From the NCBI RefSeq assembly GCF_902364355.1, contig NZ_CABJDK010000005.1, positions 75,605 through 139,604 of the forward strand: 64,000 nucleotides of DNA, read 5' to 3'. The position numbers and the translations under genes were made by a program. The notes beneath the pieces are model-generated. The model ran no database searches, was not told the origin of the DNA, and saw only the letters and a list, made by a program, of their open reading frames with translations. How positions within the stretch are numbered: position 1 is the first letter of the stretch; the number at the start of each line of letters is the position of its first letter. This stretch comes from Collinsella aerofaciens. Lineage in GTDB: Bacteria > Actinomycetota > Coriobacteriia > Coriobacteriales > Coriobacteriaceae. Below, piece by piece: positions 9,707-18,401 of this stretch.

Positions 9707-9800
9707 CCTAACGACTCGGCGTTGCGCTTGACTTCGACCCTACTTTAACGGGTACCATCCTCTATGTCTGTAACGCCATATAGACCGAGGGGATAGATCT

Positions 9801-11006
9801 ATGACCGCAACTGCACCCGCAGCACCCGCTAAGGTGTACTTCATCAACCTGCGCACGCATGCTCGCGAGAGCCAGCTCGACAAGCTCAAGCGTCTCATCC
9901 GTCGCGCCGGTATTGAGCAGATTGACTTCGAGAACAAGTTCGTCGCTATCAAGATTCACTTTGGCGAGCTGGGCAATCTGAGCTTTTTGCGCCCCAACTA
10001 CGCCCGCGCCGTCGCGGATGTCGTCAAGGAGCTGGGCGGCAAGCCCTTCCTCACCGACTGCAACACGCTTTATGTCGGCAGCCGCAAAAACGCGCTCGAG
10101 CACATCGACACCGCCTACCAGAACGGCTTTACCCCGTATGCCACGGGTTGCCAGATCATCATCGCCGACGGCCTCAAGGGTACCGACGAGGCACTCGTCC
10201 CGGTCGAGGGTGGTGAGTATGTGCGCGAGGCAAAGATCGGCCAGGCACTCATGGATGCCGACATCGTGATCAGCCTTACGCACTTTAAGGGTCATGAGCA
10301 GGCGGGCTTTGGCGGCGCCATGAAGAACCTGGGTATGGGTGGCGGCAGCCGTGCCGGCAAGATGGAGCAGCATGCCGCCGGCAAGCCGAGCGTCGATACC
10401 ACCAACTGCGTAGGTTGCCGTGCCTGCGAGAAGATTTGCGCGCACGGCGCCATCACGTTTGACGGTACGCATGAGCGCGAGCTTGCCAACGGCAGCACCC
10501 GCACGGTTCACGTGGCTGCCATCGACCACGATCGCTGCGTGGGCTGCGGCCGCTGTATCGGCGTGTGCAACCAGGACGCCATCAAGCCCGGCTATGACGC
10601 CGCGGCCGACGTGCTCAACTGTAAGATCGCCGAGTACACCAAGGCCGTTGTCGACGGCCGCCCGAGCTTCCATATCTCGCTTGCCATGGATATCAGCCCC
10701 AATTGCGATTGCCATGCCGAGAACGACACGCCCATCGTCAACGACATCGGCATGTTTGCGAGCTTCGACCCGGTCGCCATCGACCAGGCCTGCGCCGACG
10801 CCGTCCTGGCGTCCGAGCCGCTGCCTAACACCGAGCTTACCGACAGCGCGGCCAAGATGGAGCATAATCACGAGCATCTGGAGGGCGAGCAGGCCAAGGA
10901 TCCCTTCTGCATCACGCATCCCGACACCGACTGGCGCGCGTGCATCGCGCATGCCGAGAAGATCGGCCTGGGCACGAGCAAGTACGAGCTCATCGAGGTC
11001 AAATAG
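9801..11006 (+). CDS. DUF362 family protein with two 4Fe-4S clusters
   Basis: This 401-residue cytoplasmic protein has a DUF362 domain over about residues 10-190 and 255-330. A bacterial ferredoxin-like insert lies between, with CVGCRACEKIC near 197 and CVGCGRCIGVC near 240, each with a following lone Cys or Ala-Ile segment typical of 4Fe-4S binding. DUF362 proteins are common in anaerobes. Their biochemical role is poorly defined, though electron transfer or metal-cofactor chemistry is usually assumed. A GAGGGGA ribosome-binding site precedes the ATG. The gene stands alone and ends with a strong terminator. Confidence 0.9.
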   Translation: MTATAPAAPAKVYFINLRTHARESQLDKLKRLIRRAGIEQIDFENKFVAIKIHFGELGNLSFLRPNYARAVADVVKELGGKPFLTDCNTLYVGSRKNALEHIDTAYQNGFTPYATGCQIIIADGLKGTDEALVPVEGGEYVREAKIGQALMDADIVISLTHFKGHEQAGFGGAMKNLGMGGGSRAGKMEQHAAGKPSVDTTNCVGCRACEKICAHGAITFDGTHERELANGSTRTVHVAAIDHDRCVGCGRCIGVCNQDAIKPGYDAAADVLNCKIAEYTKAVVDGRPSFHISLAMDISPNCDCHAENDTPIVNDIGMFASFDPVAIDQACADAVLASEPLPNTELTDSAAKMEHNHEHLEGEQAKDPFCITHPDTDWRACIAHAEKIGLGTSKYELIEVK

Positions 11007-11055
11007 CGCCTAGCTATTGGACATATCAAGCGCTTTTGTAGCGCAACGTTAGTAA

Positions 11056-11093
11056 AAACCGCCCGTGAGCACAGCGCCCACGGGCGGCTTTTT
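11056..11093 (+). terminator. Rho-independent terminator after the DUF362 gene
   Basis: A 9-bp stem (11059-11067 with 11079-11087, CCGCCCGTG/CACGGGCGG) is followed by CTTTTT. An A run precedes the stem, so it could act on both strands, ending the DUF362 gene on + and the hydrolase gene on -. Confidence 0.85.
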
Positions 11094-11137
11094 GGAAGTG
11101 CTAGGGGCCAGATAGACCAGTAAACCGTACTATTTGC

Positions 11138-12103
11138 TTAAAAATTCTTGTCGAGGAAGTCGTCGACCGTGTTCCAGTAGAGCTCGGGGTCAACTTGCGC
11201 GCTCTTGGCGTGGGTGGCGCCGTGGATAGTGAGCTTCTGTTTAACCTTGCTGGCACACGCGTCGTAGTTTTGGTCGAGCATGTCGTACGGCACAAAGGTG
11301 TCCTGGTCGCCGTGGATAAACAGCATGGGAACCGTCGCGTGTTCGAGTTGGTCCACACTGCTCGCCTTATGAAAGTCGTAGCCTGCGCGCACGTTGCACA
11401 CTAAGTTTGCTACATCGAGCAAGGGAAAGCTGGGCAGGCCGAACACGTCCTTGAGCTGCAGGGAAAACTCGTCCCAAACGCTTGTATAGCCGCAGTCCTC
11501 GATAATGCATTTCACATTTGCGGGCAGAGATTCCCCCGCTACGTTCATGGCAGTCGCCGCGCCCATCGACTCGCCAAAGACCAGGATGCGCGCCTTGGGA
11601 TCGGCCGCAACGATCCGCCCGATCCACGCGACGACATCGAGTCGCTCGGGCCAGCCCATGCCAATGTAGTCACCGCCGGAGCGCTCGTGGGCGCGGGCGG
11701 CAGGTGCGAGCACGTTCATGCCGCGGTCGTGGAATCGCTTGACGTATCGGGCCATACCGATGGGCTCGTTGGTATATCCATGCAGGCAGACGGCGTAATC
11801 GTGGGTGTTCTCCGAGGCGGCAAAATACCAAGCGGAGAGCTCGGTTCCGTCATCTGCGGTGAGGCTGCTGCTCTCGCGATTCTTTTTAAACCATGCCCGT
11901 GCCTCGGTGTCCTCGGCATCCGGCTGCTCACTTTCTTTGTCGTCCTTGCCGTCCTGCATCATCTTCATGGTGTATGGCGCGCGGGGATTCAGCGCGAAGT
12001 CAAACAGAAAGTTGCCGGCAAATCCGAGCAGCACAATGACAACCACCAGTGCAACGATGCCTGCTATCTTGAGCTTTCGATGGGGGTGTGCGTTTTGAGC
12101 CAT
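11138..12103 (-). CDS. Membrane-anchored alpha/beta hydrolase
   Basis: This 321-residue protein has an uncleaved signal-anchor helix at about residues 12-32 and an alpha/beta-hydrolase fold outside the membrane. The oxyanion region is CLHGYTNEP near 107, the nucleophile Ser179 lies in the elbow GESMGAA, the acid is in FIHGDQDTFVP and the His in GATHAKS. This set matches the serine aminopeptidase/BAAT-like hydrolases (YqkD/FrsA type). The ribosome-binding site AGGAG lies eight bases before the ATG. The substrate is unknown; the surface location suggests an ester or peptide from the envelope or gut lumen. Confidence 0.87.
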   Translation of the reverse strand: MAQNAHPHRKLKIAGIVALVVVIVLLGFAGNFLFDFALNPRAPYTMKMMQDGKDDKESEQPDAEDTEARAWFKKNRESSSLTADDGTELSAWYFAASENTHDYAVCLHGYTNEPIGMARYVKRFHDRGMNVLAPAARAHERSGGDYIGMGWPERLDVVAWIGRIVAADPKARILVFGESMGAATAMNVAGESLPANVKCIIEDCGYTSVWDEFSLQLKDVFGLPSFPLLDVANLVCNVRAGYDFHKASSVDQLEHATVPMLFIHGDQDTFVPYDMLDQNYDACASKVKQKLTIHGATHAKSAQVDPELYWNTVDDFLDKNF

Positions 12104-12289
12104 GCGGTATTCTCCTATAAGATGTTAATACATCAACATTTAATGCAAGCGCATTATGGATGTTCGCCGTTGATGCGTCAACAAGCAAAGAATGGGTAAA
12201 CAAAGGGTCACGTAAGGTGCAAATTTCGCACGTACCCAGACGCTTTGATATAGTGTTGAGAACTCTTTACATTGGAGGATGTAACCGGC

Positions 12290-12973
12290 ATGTCCGATTC
12301 GAGCGACAGTTCTAAGCCGCGACCCAAGACCGCGGCCGTTCCACACTACACGGTGGGTGAGGAGATCATGAACTCCGTCACCCATGGTGTCGGCTGCCTG
12401 CTGGGTATCGCGGGCCTGGTGCTCCTGATCGTATTCGCCGCCCTGCGCGGCGGAGGCTCGGCCCACATGGCCGCGGCAATTGTCTATGGCGTCAGCATTA
12501 TTCTCGAATACCTAGCCTCCACGCTCTACCACGCGATTCAGCCCGCGCGCGCCAAGCGCGTGTTTCGCATCATCGACCACAGCTGCATCTACCTGCTCAT
12601 TGCCGGCAGCTATACCCCGTTTTGCCTCATCACGCTCGCAAACGACGGCGGCCCTGCGCTGTTCTTTGCCGTATGGGCCATCGCCATTATCGGCATCGCC
12701 CTCGAGTGCTTTATGCGCGAACGTCAACCGCACTGGGTAAGTGGCCTGGTCTACTTGCTGATGGGCTGGCTCGTTGTCTTTAAGCTGCCCGTACTTGTGG
12801 CACTGCTCAACCCCGTGGCACTTGCCCTGCTCGCCGTCGGCGGCGTGTGCTACACCGCAGGCGTGCCGTTCTATATCGCCAAAAACGTGCGCTATCTGCA
12901 CAGTATTTTCCACTTGTGGGTGCTCGCCGGCAGCATCTTCCAGTTCATGGCGGTGATTCTCTTCGTAATCTAG
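12290..12973 (+). CDS. Hemolysin III / PAQR family membrane protein
   Basis: This 227-residue protein begins MSDSSDSSKPRP, after TGGAGGA. It has seven predicted helices and the family motifs: EEIMNSVTHGVGC near the first helix (Glu and His), STLYHA with HSCIYLLIAGSYTPF in the middle, and a late His in YLHSIFHLWVLAGSIFQF. These His, Asp and Ser positions form the putative metal site of the PAQR/HlyIII superfamily (YqfA/TrhA). Bacterial members have been linked to membrane lipid homeostasis; the hemolysin name is historical. It is followed after about 110 bp by a CNNM/CorC gene, which may be in the same transcript. Confidence 0.92.
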   Translation: MSDSSDSSKPRPKTAAVPHYTVGEEIMNSVTHGVGCLLGIAGLVLLIVFAALRGGGSAHMAAAIVYGVSIILEYLASTLYHAIQPARAKRVFRIIDHSCIYLLIAGSYTPFCLITLANDGGPALFFAVWAIAIIGIALECFMRERQPHWVSGLVYLLMGWLVVFKLPVLVALLNPVALALLAVGGVCYTAGVPFYIAKNVRYLHSIFHLWVLAGSIFQFMAVILFVI

Positions 12974-13081
12974 CGACCGCGCCCATGCCCTCGCTCCCAC
13001 GGGCGACCGGCGCAATTGCCCTATCCGTCACCTACGCTTACTACCCAACGTCCCGAATCTTGGAGGTTCGAGAAACTCCCG

Positions 13082-14455
13082 ATGGACATAACCATCTCCC
13101 TTATTACCACGCTTGTCCTGACGCTTATCAACGGCTACTTCTCCATGTCCGAGATGGCTCTCACCACGGCCAAGCGCGCCGTGTTGGAGCACGATGCCGA
13201 GGAGGGCGACAAGCGCGCCGAGCGCGCCGTCCAGCTCGCCGCCGACTCCGATCAGCTGTTGGCTACCATCCAGGTCGCCATCACGCTCGTGGGCTTCGCC
13301 TCGTCCGCCGTTGCCTCGACGAGCCTGTCCGACCCGCTCGCCACGTGGCTCATGAGCTTTGGCATCGCGCCGCTCTCCGCCATCGCGCGCGGCCTGGCGC
13401 CGGTCATCATCACCGTCGCGGTCGCCTTCGTGTCCATCGTGATCGGCGAGCTCGTCCCCAAGCGCATCGGCCTGGCCAATGCCGAGGGCGTATCCAAGCA
13501 GGTCGTGGGACCGCTTTCCGTGTTCCAAAAGATCGCCCGTCCGCTCGTGTGGCTGACTGGCGCTTGCTCCGATGGCCTGGCCCGCATTCTGCGCATCAAG
13601 AGTGCCGACGACCGTCAGAACGTCTCGGAAGAAGAGATCAAGTACATGGTCTCGGAGCAGGACGACCTGCTCGACGAGGAAAAGCGTATGATCCACGAGA
13701 TCTTCGACCTGGGCGACACCGTTGCCCGCGAGGTCATGGTGCCGCGCGTGGACACCACCATGTGCGAGGACGACGAGACGGTCGCCGACGTGTTGTCCAC
13801 CATGCGCCAGACCGGCTTCAGCCGCATCCCCGTCTATCACGAGGACCCCGACAACGTCGCGGGCATCGCGCACATCAAGGACCTGATCCAGCCCGCGCTC
13901 GACGGCAAGGGCGACCAGCCCATCGCCGATTACCTGCGCGACGCCACCTTTGTGCCCGACACCAAGGACATCCTGCCGCTGCTGTCCGAGATGCAGACCT
14001 CGCACGACCAGATCGTGGTGGTCGTGGACGAGTACGGCGGCACGGCCGGCATCATCACCATCGAGGATATCGTCGAGGAGATCGTCGGCGAGATCGAGGA
14101 CGAGTTCGACCCCGACAACAAGTACCTCACGCGCCTTTCGCGCCGCGAGTGGCTCGTCGATGGGCGTTTTTCGTGCGATGACGCGATTGAGCTTGGTTGG
14201 CCGCTCGAGGAAAGCGATGATTATGAGACCATCGCCGGCTGGATTTTGGAGCTTTGTGACTCGGTGCCCGACATCGGAGAGGTGTTTGAGGTCGCGGGGT
14301 ACAAGTTTAAAGTGCAGTCGATGCGTGGCCAGCGCATCTCGCTCATTCGCGTGATCGCTCCGGCCGAAACCGATAAGAAGGATTCCGAGTCTTCGGTAAA
14401 CGAGCCGACGACGTCGGGTGCGGGTTCCGCGAATCCGCACGACGGCGACGAGTAG
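13082..14455 (+). CDS. CNNM/CorC (HlyC) family transporter with CBS pair
   Basis: This 457-residue protein starts at MDITISLITTL. A GGAGG lies 15 bases upstream, rather far for a ribosome-binding site. The DUF21/CNNM membrane domain spans about residues 1-180 (YFSMSEMALTTAKR, GELVPKRIGLANAE). A CBS pair follows at about 200-330 (VMVPRVDTTMCEDD, GFSRIPVYHEDPDNV, VVDEYGGTAGIITIEDI), then a CorC_HlyC domain at about 345-430. The family carries out or regulates Mg2+/divalent cation efflux. The gene ends 24 bp before the next one, with which it may be co-transcribed. The acidic tail is not conserved in the family. Confidence 0.92.
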   Translation: MDITISLITTLVLTLINGYFSMSEMALTTAKRAVLEHDAEEGDKRAERAVQLAADSDQLLATIQVAITLVGFASSAVASTSLSDPLATWLMSFGIAPLSAIARGLAPVIITVAVAFVSIVIGELVPKRIGLANAEGVSKQVVGPLSVFQKIARPLVWLTGACSDGLARILRIKSADDRQNVSEEEIKYMVSEQDDLLDEEKRMIHEIFDLGDTVAREVMVPRVDTTMCEDDETVADVLSTMRQTGFSRIPVYHEDPDNVAGIAHIKDLIQPALDGKGDQPIADYLRDATFVPDTKDILPLLSEMQTSHDQIVVVVDEYGGTAGIITIEDIVEEIVGEIEDEFDPDNKYLTRLSRREWLVDGRFSCDDAIELGWPLEESDDYETIAGWILELCDSVPDIGEVFEVAGYKFKVQSMRGQRISLIRVIAPAETDKKDSESSVNEPTTSGAGSANPHDGDE

Positions 14456-14479
14456 GGCAAGGAAGAGTAGGGGAGAGTT

Positions 14480-15313
14480 ATGGCAGGCCTGTTCAACATC
14501 CTTAAGGTCACCGTCAGCGAGGACAAGATCTGCGCGCATGTGCTGGTGAACCCCGGCATGCCGCTCATGACCTCGGAGGACATCGAGGCCACGGCGCGCG
14601 TGTACTACCTGGTACCGGCGATTGCCAAGCACCTGTGCCTGGGTGATTCCGGCCGCGAGTTCCAGGACTGCATGGGTCAGACCGAGCTCTGCCACCTGCT
14701 GGAGCACGTGACGGTCGAGCTCATGAACGAGACCGGTCTTGCCGGTAGCATCTCGTGCGGCCGCACGCGCGTAAGCGAGCATGACGAGCGTGTCTTTGAG
14801 GTCGAGCTTTCGTGCCCCGACGACGCACTGGCCATCGGTGCGCTGTCGTCGGCCACCTTTATGATGGACTGGGCGTACCTGCACGCCGACCAGCCTGCCC
14901 CCGACGTGGAAGGCACGGTCGCGGGCCTGCGCAACCTGGTGCTGGGCATGCGCGCCGAGGCCGAGGGCAAGGATCCTCACGAGGCCGTCGCCGCTGCGAA
15001 CGGCGAAGATGCTGCCGAGGACGAGGGCGCTGACGAGGGCGATGTGCCGGTCGACGCCGAGCCCGTTGCCGATGCGACCGCCGAGCCCGTTCCCACCGAG
15101 CCCCAGGGCGTCCCCAACTTTGACGACGAGCCCCAGGTGGCGATTGATACCGAGGGCGCGGTTGCCGAGAGCCACGAGGCCTCCGCTGCCGTCTTTGGCG
15201 GTGCGGCGACGGTTCCGGCAGGACCTGCGCATGAGGGCGGCCTGCCGCTCGTGGACGGCGCCGGCGAGGACCCGGGTGCCACGGTGGCCATGCCGGCTAT
15301 GCCTCAGGAGTAG
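14480..15313 (+). CDS. Stand-alone protein resembling the cyanophycin synthetase N domain
   Basis: This protein has 277 residues. Residues 1-150 resemble, by eye, the N domain of cyanophycin synthetase: a helical segment LVPAIAKHLC, then ELCHLLEHVTVELMNETG, CGRTR and an alternating VFEVELSCPDDA strand. The segment HLLEH (His72, Glu75, His76) is an HxxEH motif, as in the N domain (HIVEH in CphA), where a metal-dependent hydrolytic activity is known for some enzymes. The ATP-grasp and Mur-ligase domains of the synthetase are absent. Residues about 165-277 are Ala-, Glu- and Pro-rich and likely disordered. It follows the CorC gene by 24 bp. Function is inferred only; most annotators would call it hypothetical. 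Confidence 0.6.
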   Translation: MAGLFNILKVTVSEDKICAHVLVNPGMPLMTSEDIEATARVYYLVPAIAKHLCLGDSGREFQDCMGQTELCHLLEHVTVELMNETGLAGSISCGRTRVSEHDERVFEVELSCPDDALAIGALSSATFMMDWAYLHADQPAPDVEGTVAGLRNLVLGMRAEAEGKDPHEAVAAANGEDAAEDEGADEGDVPVDAEPVADATAEPVPTEPQGVPNFDDEPQVAIDTEGAVAESHEASAAVFGGAATVPAGPAHEGGLPLVDGAGEDPGATVAMPAMPQE

Positions 15314-15449
15314 GCCTACGCGTTTATCACCATCACGTACCTGCACCTTTGCCGTACGCAGATGAGCGGAGCGGCAAGTGATGCGCTGCGGGTATAATGG
15401 ACAGCATTCAAACGGTGGGCACCGACGTGCCCGCAGGAGAGGAATGATC

Positions 15450-15839
15450 ATGGGTAAGACTTTCAGCTTTGTCTCCGGCGCACTTTTTGGTGCTGCTGCC
15501 GGCGCTATTATCGGTGTTGCTCTGGCTCCGCGCTCGGGCGCCGAGACCCGCGCCATGGCTGCCGATATCGCCAACGACGCCTGGGACAATATGCGCGACA
15601 CCTACGAGCACAGCGCCGAGGAGGCCCGTGCTGCGGTGAATGACTTTGGCCCGATGGTCGACGCCAAGACCGACGACCTGCGCGCCAAGGTCGACCTGGC
15701 CCGCGAGCGCATGGACCAGCTGCGTGAGCAGCTCAACGACGCCATTTCGGGTGGCAACGTGACGCCTGCCGCCGACGTCGTGGTCGAGAACGCCGTCGAG
15801 GCTGATACCGAGGCTGCGGAGCCCTCGACCGAGGCATAA
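15450..15839 (+). CDS. YtxH domain protein
   Basis: This small protein of 129 residues starts MGKTFSFVSGALFGAAAGAI, with GGAGAGG seven bases upstream; an ATG six bases earlier is possible. The glycine/alanine-rich N-terminal helix with ALAPRSGAETR is the YtxH signature (often GLLFAPKSGKETR), a membrane-associated stress-protein family. Residues 35-105 form an amphipathic helical region. The tail is acidic. The stop codon overlaps the next start (TAATG), so it is coupled to the PRC-barrel protein. Confidence 0.82.
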   Translation: MGKTFSFVSGALFGAAAGAIIGVALAPRSGAETRAMAADIANDAWDNMRDTYEHSAEEARAAVNDFGPMVDAKTDDLRAKVDLARERMDQLREQLNDAISGGNVTPAADVVVENAVEADTEAAEPSTEA

Positions 15840-16594
15840 TGCGCGCCGGGGATTTTGTCGGCGCCAAGATTTATCGCAAGCCTACCGAGGACAAGCGCAC
15901 CAAAAAGGACGGCACGCCGCGCAGCCCTAAAAAGCTCGGAAAGATTCACTTTCCGGTCTTTACCCCGGGCGGTACGCGCGTGGTCGGCTTTATGGTCCGC
16001 CAGTCCGATATCGCGGGCATGATCGAGCGCCCCGACCGATTCGTAGCGCTCGACGCCATTGGTGTCTACGAGGGCGCCATTGCGGTCGATGACGTCAAGG
16101 ACACGTACGATGCTGCCGCCGCCAAGCGCCTCGACATCAACCTGGACGATTGCATCATCTGGGTTGGTATGGACGTGCGCACGGAATCGGGCGATGTCGT
16201 GGGCTACTGCTCGGACGTTGAGTTCAAGCCACGCTCGGGCATCGTACAGGCATTCTATGTGACCGCCGGTGCCGCTTCGAGCGTGCTGGTGGGCGACACG
16301 CAGGTGCCGCCGACGATGCTGCGCGGCTACGAGAACGGCGCGATGGTCGTCTCGGACGAGGTCAAGTCGCTCGGGTATTCGGGCGGTGCGGCTGCCAAGG
16401 CCGCCGAGGCCAGCGTCGTGGTGGGCGATAAGGTCAAAAAGGGCGCCAAGGTGCTCGACGACAAGGGGTCGGTTGCCGTGGACAAGGGCAGTCGCGCACT
16501 GGGCAAGCAGCTCGGCAAGACGCGCGGCATGTTCAAGGCCTTTAAGGACGAATACCAAAAGGCGAGCGGAGGCTCGTCAAAAGCTACAAAATAG
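15839..16594 (+). CDS. PRC-barrel-like protein
   Basis: This 251-residue protein is translationally coupled to the YtxH gene. It contains two beta-rich segments reminiscent of PRC barrels: FVGAKIYRKP to about residue 80, and VGMDVRTESGDVVGYCSDVEF near 105. A Lys/Ala-rich helical tail follows. A PRC-type repeat also occurs in the MgtE-like protein downstream. The YtxH/PRC pair could form a membrane-associated structural or stress complex. This is inference; no catalytic motif is visible. Confidence 0.6.
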   Translation: MRAGDFVGAKIYRKPTEDKRTKKDGTPRSPKKLGKIHFPVFTPGGTRVVGFMVRQSDIAGMIERPDRFVALDAIGVYEGAIAVDDVKDTYDAAAAKRLDINLDDCIIWVGMDVRTESGDVVGYCSDVEFKPRSGIVQAFYVTAGAASSVLVGDTQVPPTMLRGYENGAMVVSDEVKSLGYSGGAAAKAAEASVVVGDKVKKGAKVLDDKGSVAVDKGSRALGKQLGKTRGMFKAFKDEYQKASGGSSKATK

Positions 16595-16615
16595 CGACGT
16601 ACCAAATGATGGGAG

Positions 16616-16652
16616 GCAAGCCGGAGACCTGTTGCTCCGGCTTGCTGTGTTT
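16616..16652 (+). terminator. Probable terminator after the PRC-barrel gene
   Basis: A perfect 11-bp stem (16616-16626 with 16635-16645, GCAAGCCGGAG) with an 8-nt loop is followed by TGTGTTTA. The T run is weak, so termination may be partial before the deacetylase-like gene that starts at 16667. Confidence 0.6.
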
Positions 16653-16666
16653 ATGGGGGAGGGCAT

Positions 16667-18073
16667 ATGCGCCAAAACGGATCCAACTTAAACGGGCGTT
16701 CGGGTACGCGTCCGACGGCGCGCCGCGATCTGGGGCAGCTGCCCAGCGGTCAGCGCAAGCGTCACCGTAAGCCCGGCGCGATGTACCTCAACCATAGCCG
16801 CGGCTTTAGCGATCGCAGCGCGCGCATCGGCAACAGCCGTACGCCCCGTCGTTCGTCTCGCCTGCCCTATGCGCTCATCGCCGTGGGTTGCGCACTCGTG
16901 CTGTTTATCGCTGCCGTCGTGGGCTACGTCAACCGCAGCGTTGACGTGGAACTCAACGGCCAGAAGACCGCGGTGCGTGTGGGCTCTACGCTGCAGAATC
17001 TCATCGACGACCAGGAGTTGACTGACACCTACGACGCAGGCGACCTGCTGGCCGTCGATGACAGCGTGCTGACCCGCCATGGCGGCGAAAAGCTGTCGGT
17101 TAAGGTGGACGGCAAGCGCATAAAACAGGGTAAGTGGAAAAGCCGCGAACTTGAGGGCGGCGAGAAGGTGACGGTCAAGGATGGCCGTAACACCTACGAG
17201 AAGCATGAGGTTCAGGCTACGGTTATCGAGCCCAGGCTCAAGGTCGAGGGCACGGGCGCTATCGAGTATGTGCAGACGTGGGGTGTCCAGGGCCGCTCCG
17301 AGGTGTGGGTTGGTGAGCAGTCGGGCAAGACGCAGGACCGCGGCGAGGTTGTGCCCGCCACCGATTGCGTCGTTGCGTGCGCCAGCGTGGCGCCCAAGGG
17401 CAACAAAAAGTACGTGGCGCTGACGTTTGACGAGGGTCCGAGCGGCGCCACCAAACAGATCTTGCAGGTGCTCAAGGAAAAGGGCGCTACCGCGACGTTC
17501 TTCCTTTCGGGCGATGCGGCCGAGGCCTCGCCTGCCACGGCCAAGGCGATTGTCGATGCCGGGTGCGAGATCGGATCCAACAGCTACAGCGACGATTCGC
17601 TCAAGGGTCAGGACCGTGAGACGGTACGCGAACAGATCACGAAAGGCACCGATGCGATTAAGTCGGCGACCGGCGTGAAGACGATGCTGCTGCGTGCTCC
17701 CTACGCTGCCTTTGACGAGCAAAACTGGATTGATGCGATGGACCTGGTCTCCGCCGTGGTCTCGTGGAATATCGACTCGGGCGACTGGCTGCTCAACGGT
17801 GCCGACGAGCAGGTCTCAACGGTGCTCGATTCGGTGACGCCGGGCAATATCGTGCTGTTCACCGATAGAGACGAATGCGCCGAGCAGACGCTCGAGGCGC
17901 TGCCGCAGATTATCGACGGCCTCATTGCCGACGGCTACAAGATCGTGACGCTCAGCGACCTGGTTAAGACGGACACGTCGCTGAGCAAAAAGCTCACCTC
18001 GCTGACGAAGGTCACCATGCCCAAGGACGCCGTGTTCCCCCAACTTGCCGAGGACGATGACACCACAGAGTAG
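16667..18073 (+). CDS. Polysaccharide deacetylase-fold protein with altered metal site
   Basis: This is a 468-residue membrane-anchored surface protein: a basic cytoplasmic N-terminus, one helix at about 69-87, a DUF348/ubiquitin-like G5-type region at about 92-180, then a NodB/CE4 fold at about 248-445. The catalytic base Asp255 of TFDEGP, the RAPY motif (343-346) and SGDW (371-374) are present. The usual second Asp of TFDDGP is Glu256, the HxxxH motif is replaced by Asn305 and Asp309 in SNSYSDD, and the late His of the LLH motif is Thr399. All three metal ligands have therefore changed, so deacetylase activity is doubtful. It may bind glycans or use another metal. Confidence 0.85.
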   Translation: MRQNGSNLNGRSGTRPTARRDLGQLPSGQRKRHRKPGAMYLNHSRGFSDRSARIGNSRTPRRSSRLPYALIAVGCALVLFIAAVVGYVNRSVDVELNGQKTAVRVGSTLQNLIDDQELTDTYDAGDLLAVDDSVLTRHGGEKLSVKVDGKRIKQGKWKSRELEGGEKVTVKDGRNTYEKHEVQATVIEPRLKVEGTGAIEYVQTWGVQGRSEVWVGEQSGKTQDRGEVVPATDCVVACASVAPKGNKKYVALTFDEGPSGATKQILQVLKEKGATATFFLSGDAAEASPATAKAIVDAGCEIGSNSYSDDSLKGQDRETVREQITKGTDAIKSATGVKTMLLRAPYAAFDEQNWIDAMDLVSAVVSWNIDSGDWLLNGADEQVSTVLDSVTPGNIVLFTDRDECAEQTLEALPQIIDGLIADGYKIVTLSDLVKTDTSLSKKLTSLTKVTMPKDAVFPQLAEDDDTTE

Positions 18074-18108
18074 TCATTGGGTAGTCGTTTAAGAACGTCC
18101 CCAATGGC
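18074..18108. repeat. Short GGGGACG-family palindrome
   Basis: Directly after the deacetylase-like stop codon lies TCATTGG...CCAATGG, enclosing TTTAAGAACGTCCCC, the reverse complement of the GGGGACGTTCTTAAA core seen at 5882 and 9584. It is a short member of the dispersed repeat family. Confidence 0.6.
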
Positions 18109-18187
18109 TATGTCACGGATGCGTCAGCGTTTGGTATGCCTGCAATGTGCAGCGCATAAATTCGATGCCGCAGGGCGATGCTGATGC

Positions 18188-18401
18188 TATAGTTACTGCG
18201 GTTAATGAGGGTCAAGAGAAAGGTTACAGGTGAAATCCAAACCTCGACCATACAGTCGATGACCCCATGCAGGTGCTTTTTGCGCATGCACGGGGTGTAA
18301 GCGTCGAGCGGCGTGCCGCCCGCGCATGCGTATACATATCCAGAAGCCCCCGGACGCCGCGCGCGCGGCCGCGTCCGGGGGAATAATGATGGGGAGCACC
18401 A
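18188..18401 (+). promoter_or_regulatory. Structured leader of the MgtE-like gene
   Basis: The 330-bp gap before the MgtE-like gene holds a possible -10 box (TATAGT, 18188-18193) and then about 200 bp rich in complementary segments. The last is an 11-bp perfect stem (18347-18357 with 18371-18381) ending ten bases before the GGGGAG ribosome-binding site at 18391. No T run follows, so the hairpin would act by blocking or spacing translation rather than by termination. I could not match it to the M-box or yybP-ykoY consensus. A Mg2+-sensing leader is a reasonable guess from the downstream genes. Confidence 0.4.

Noticed and set aside
12104..12289. tRNA or small RNA between the hydrolase and hemolysin III genes
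   Set aside because: No cloverleaf or conserved small-RNA structure was seen, only promoter-like AT-rich sequence.
13028..15601. Long open frame on the minus strand opposite the CorC and CphA-N-like genes
   Set aside because: It is the low-complexity mirror of GC-rich coding sequence, rich in Arg, His, Val and Gly, with no domains. The plus-strand genes are well supported.
18188..18401. M-box or yybP-ykoY riboswitch before the MgtE-like gene
   Set aside because: The conserved core segments of these classes could not be found; only an unassigned structured leader is reported.
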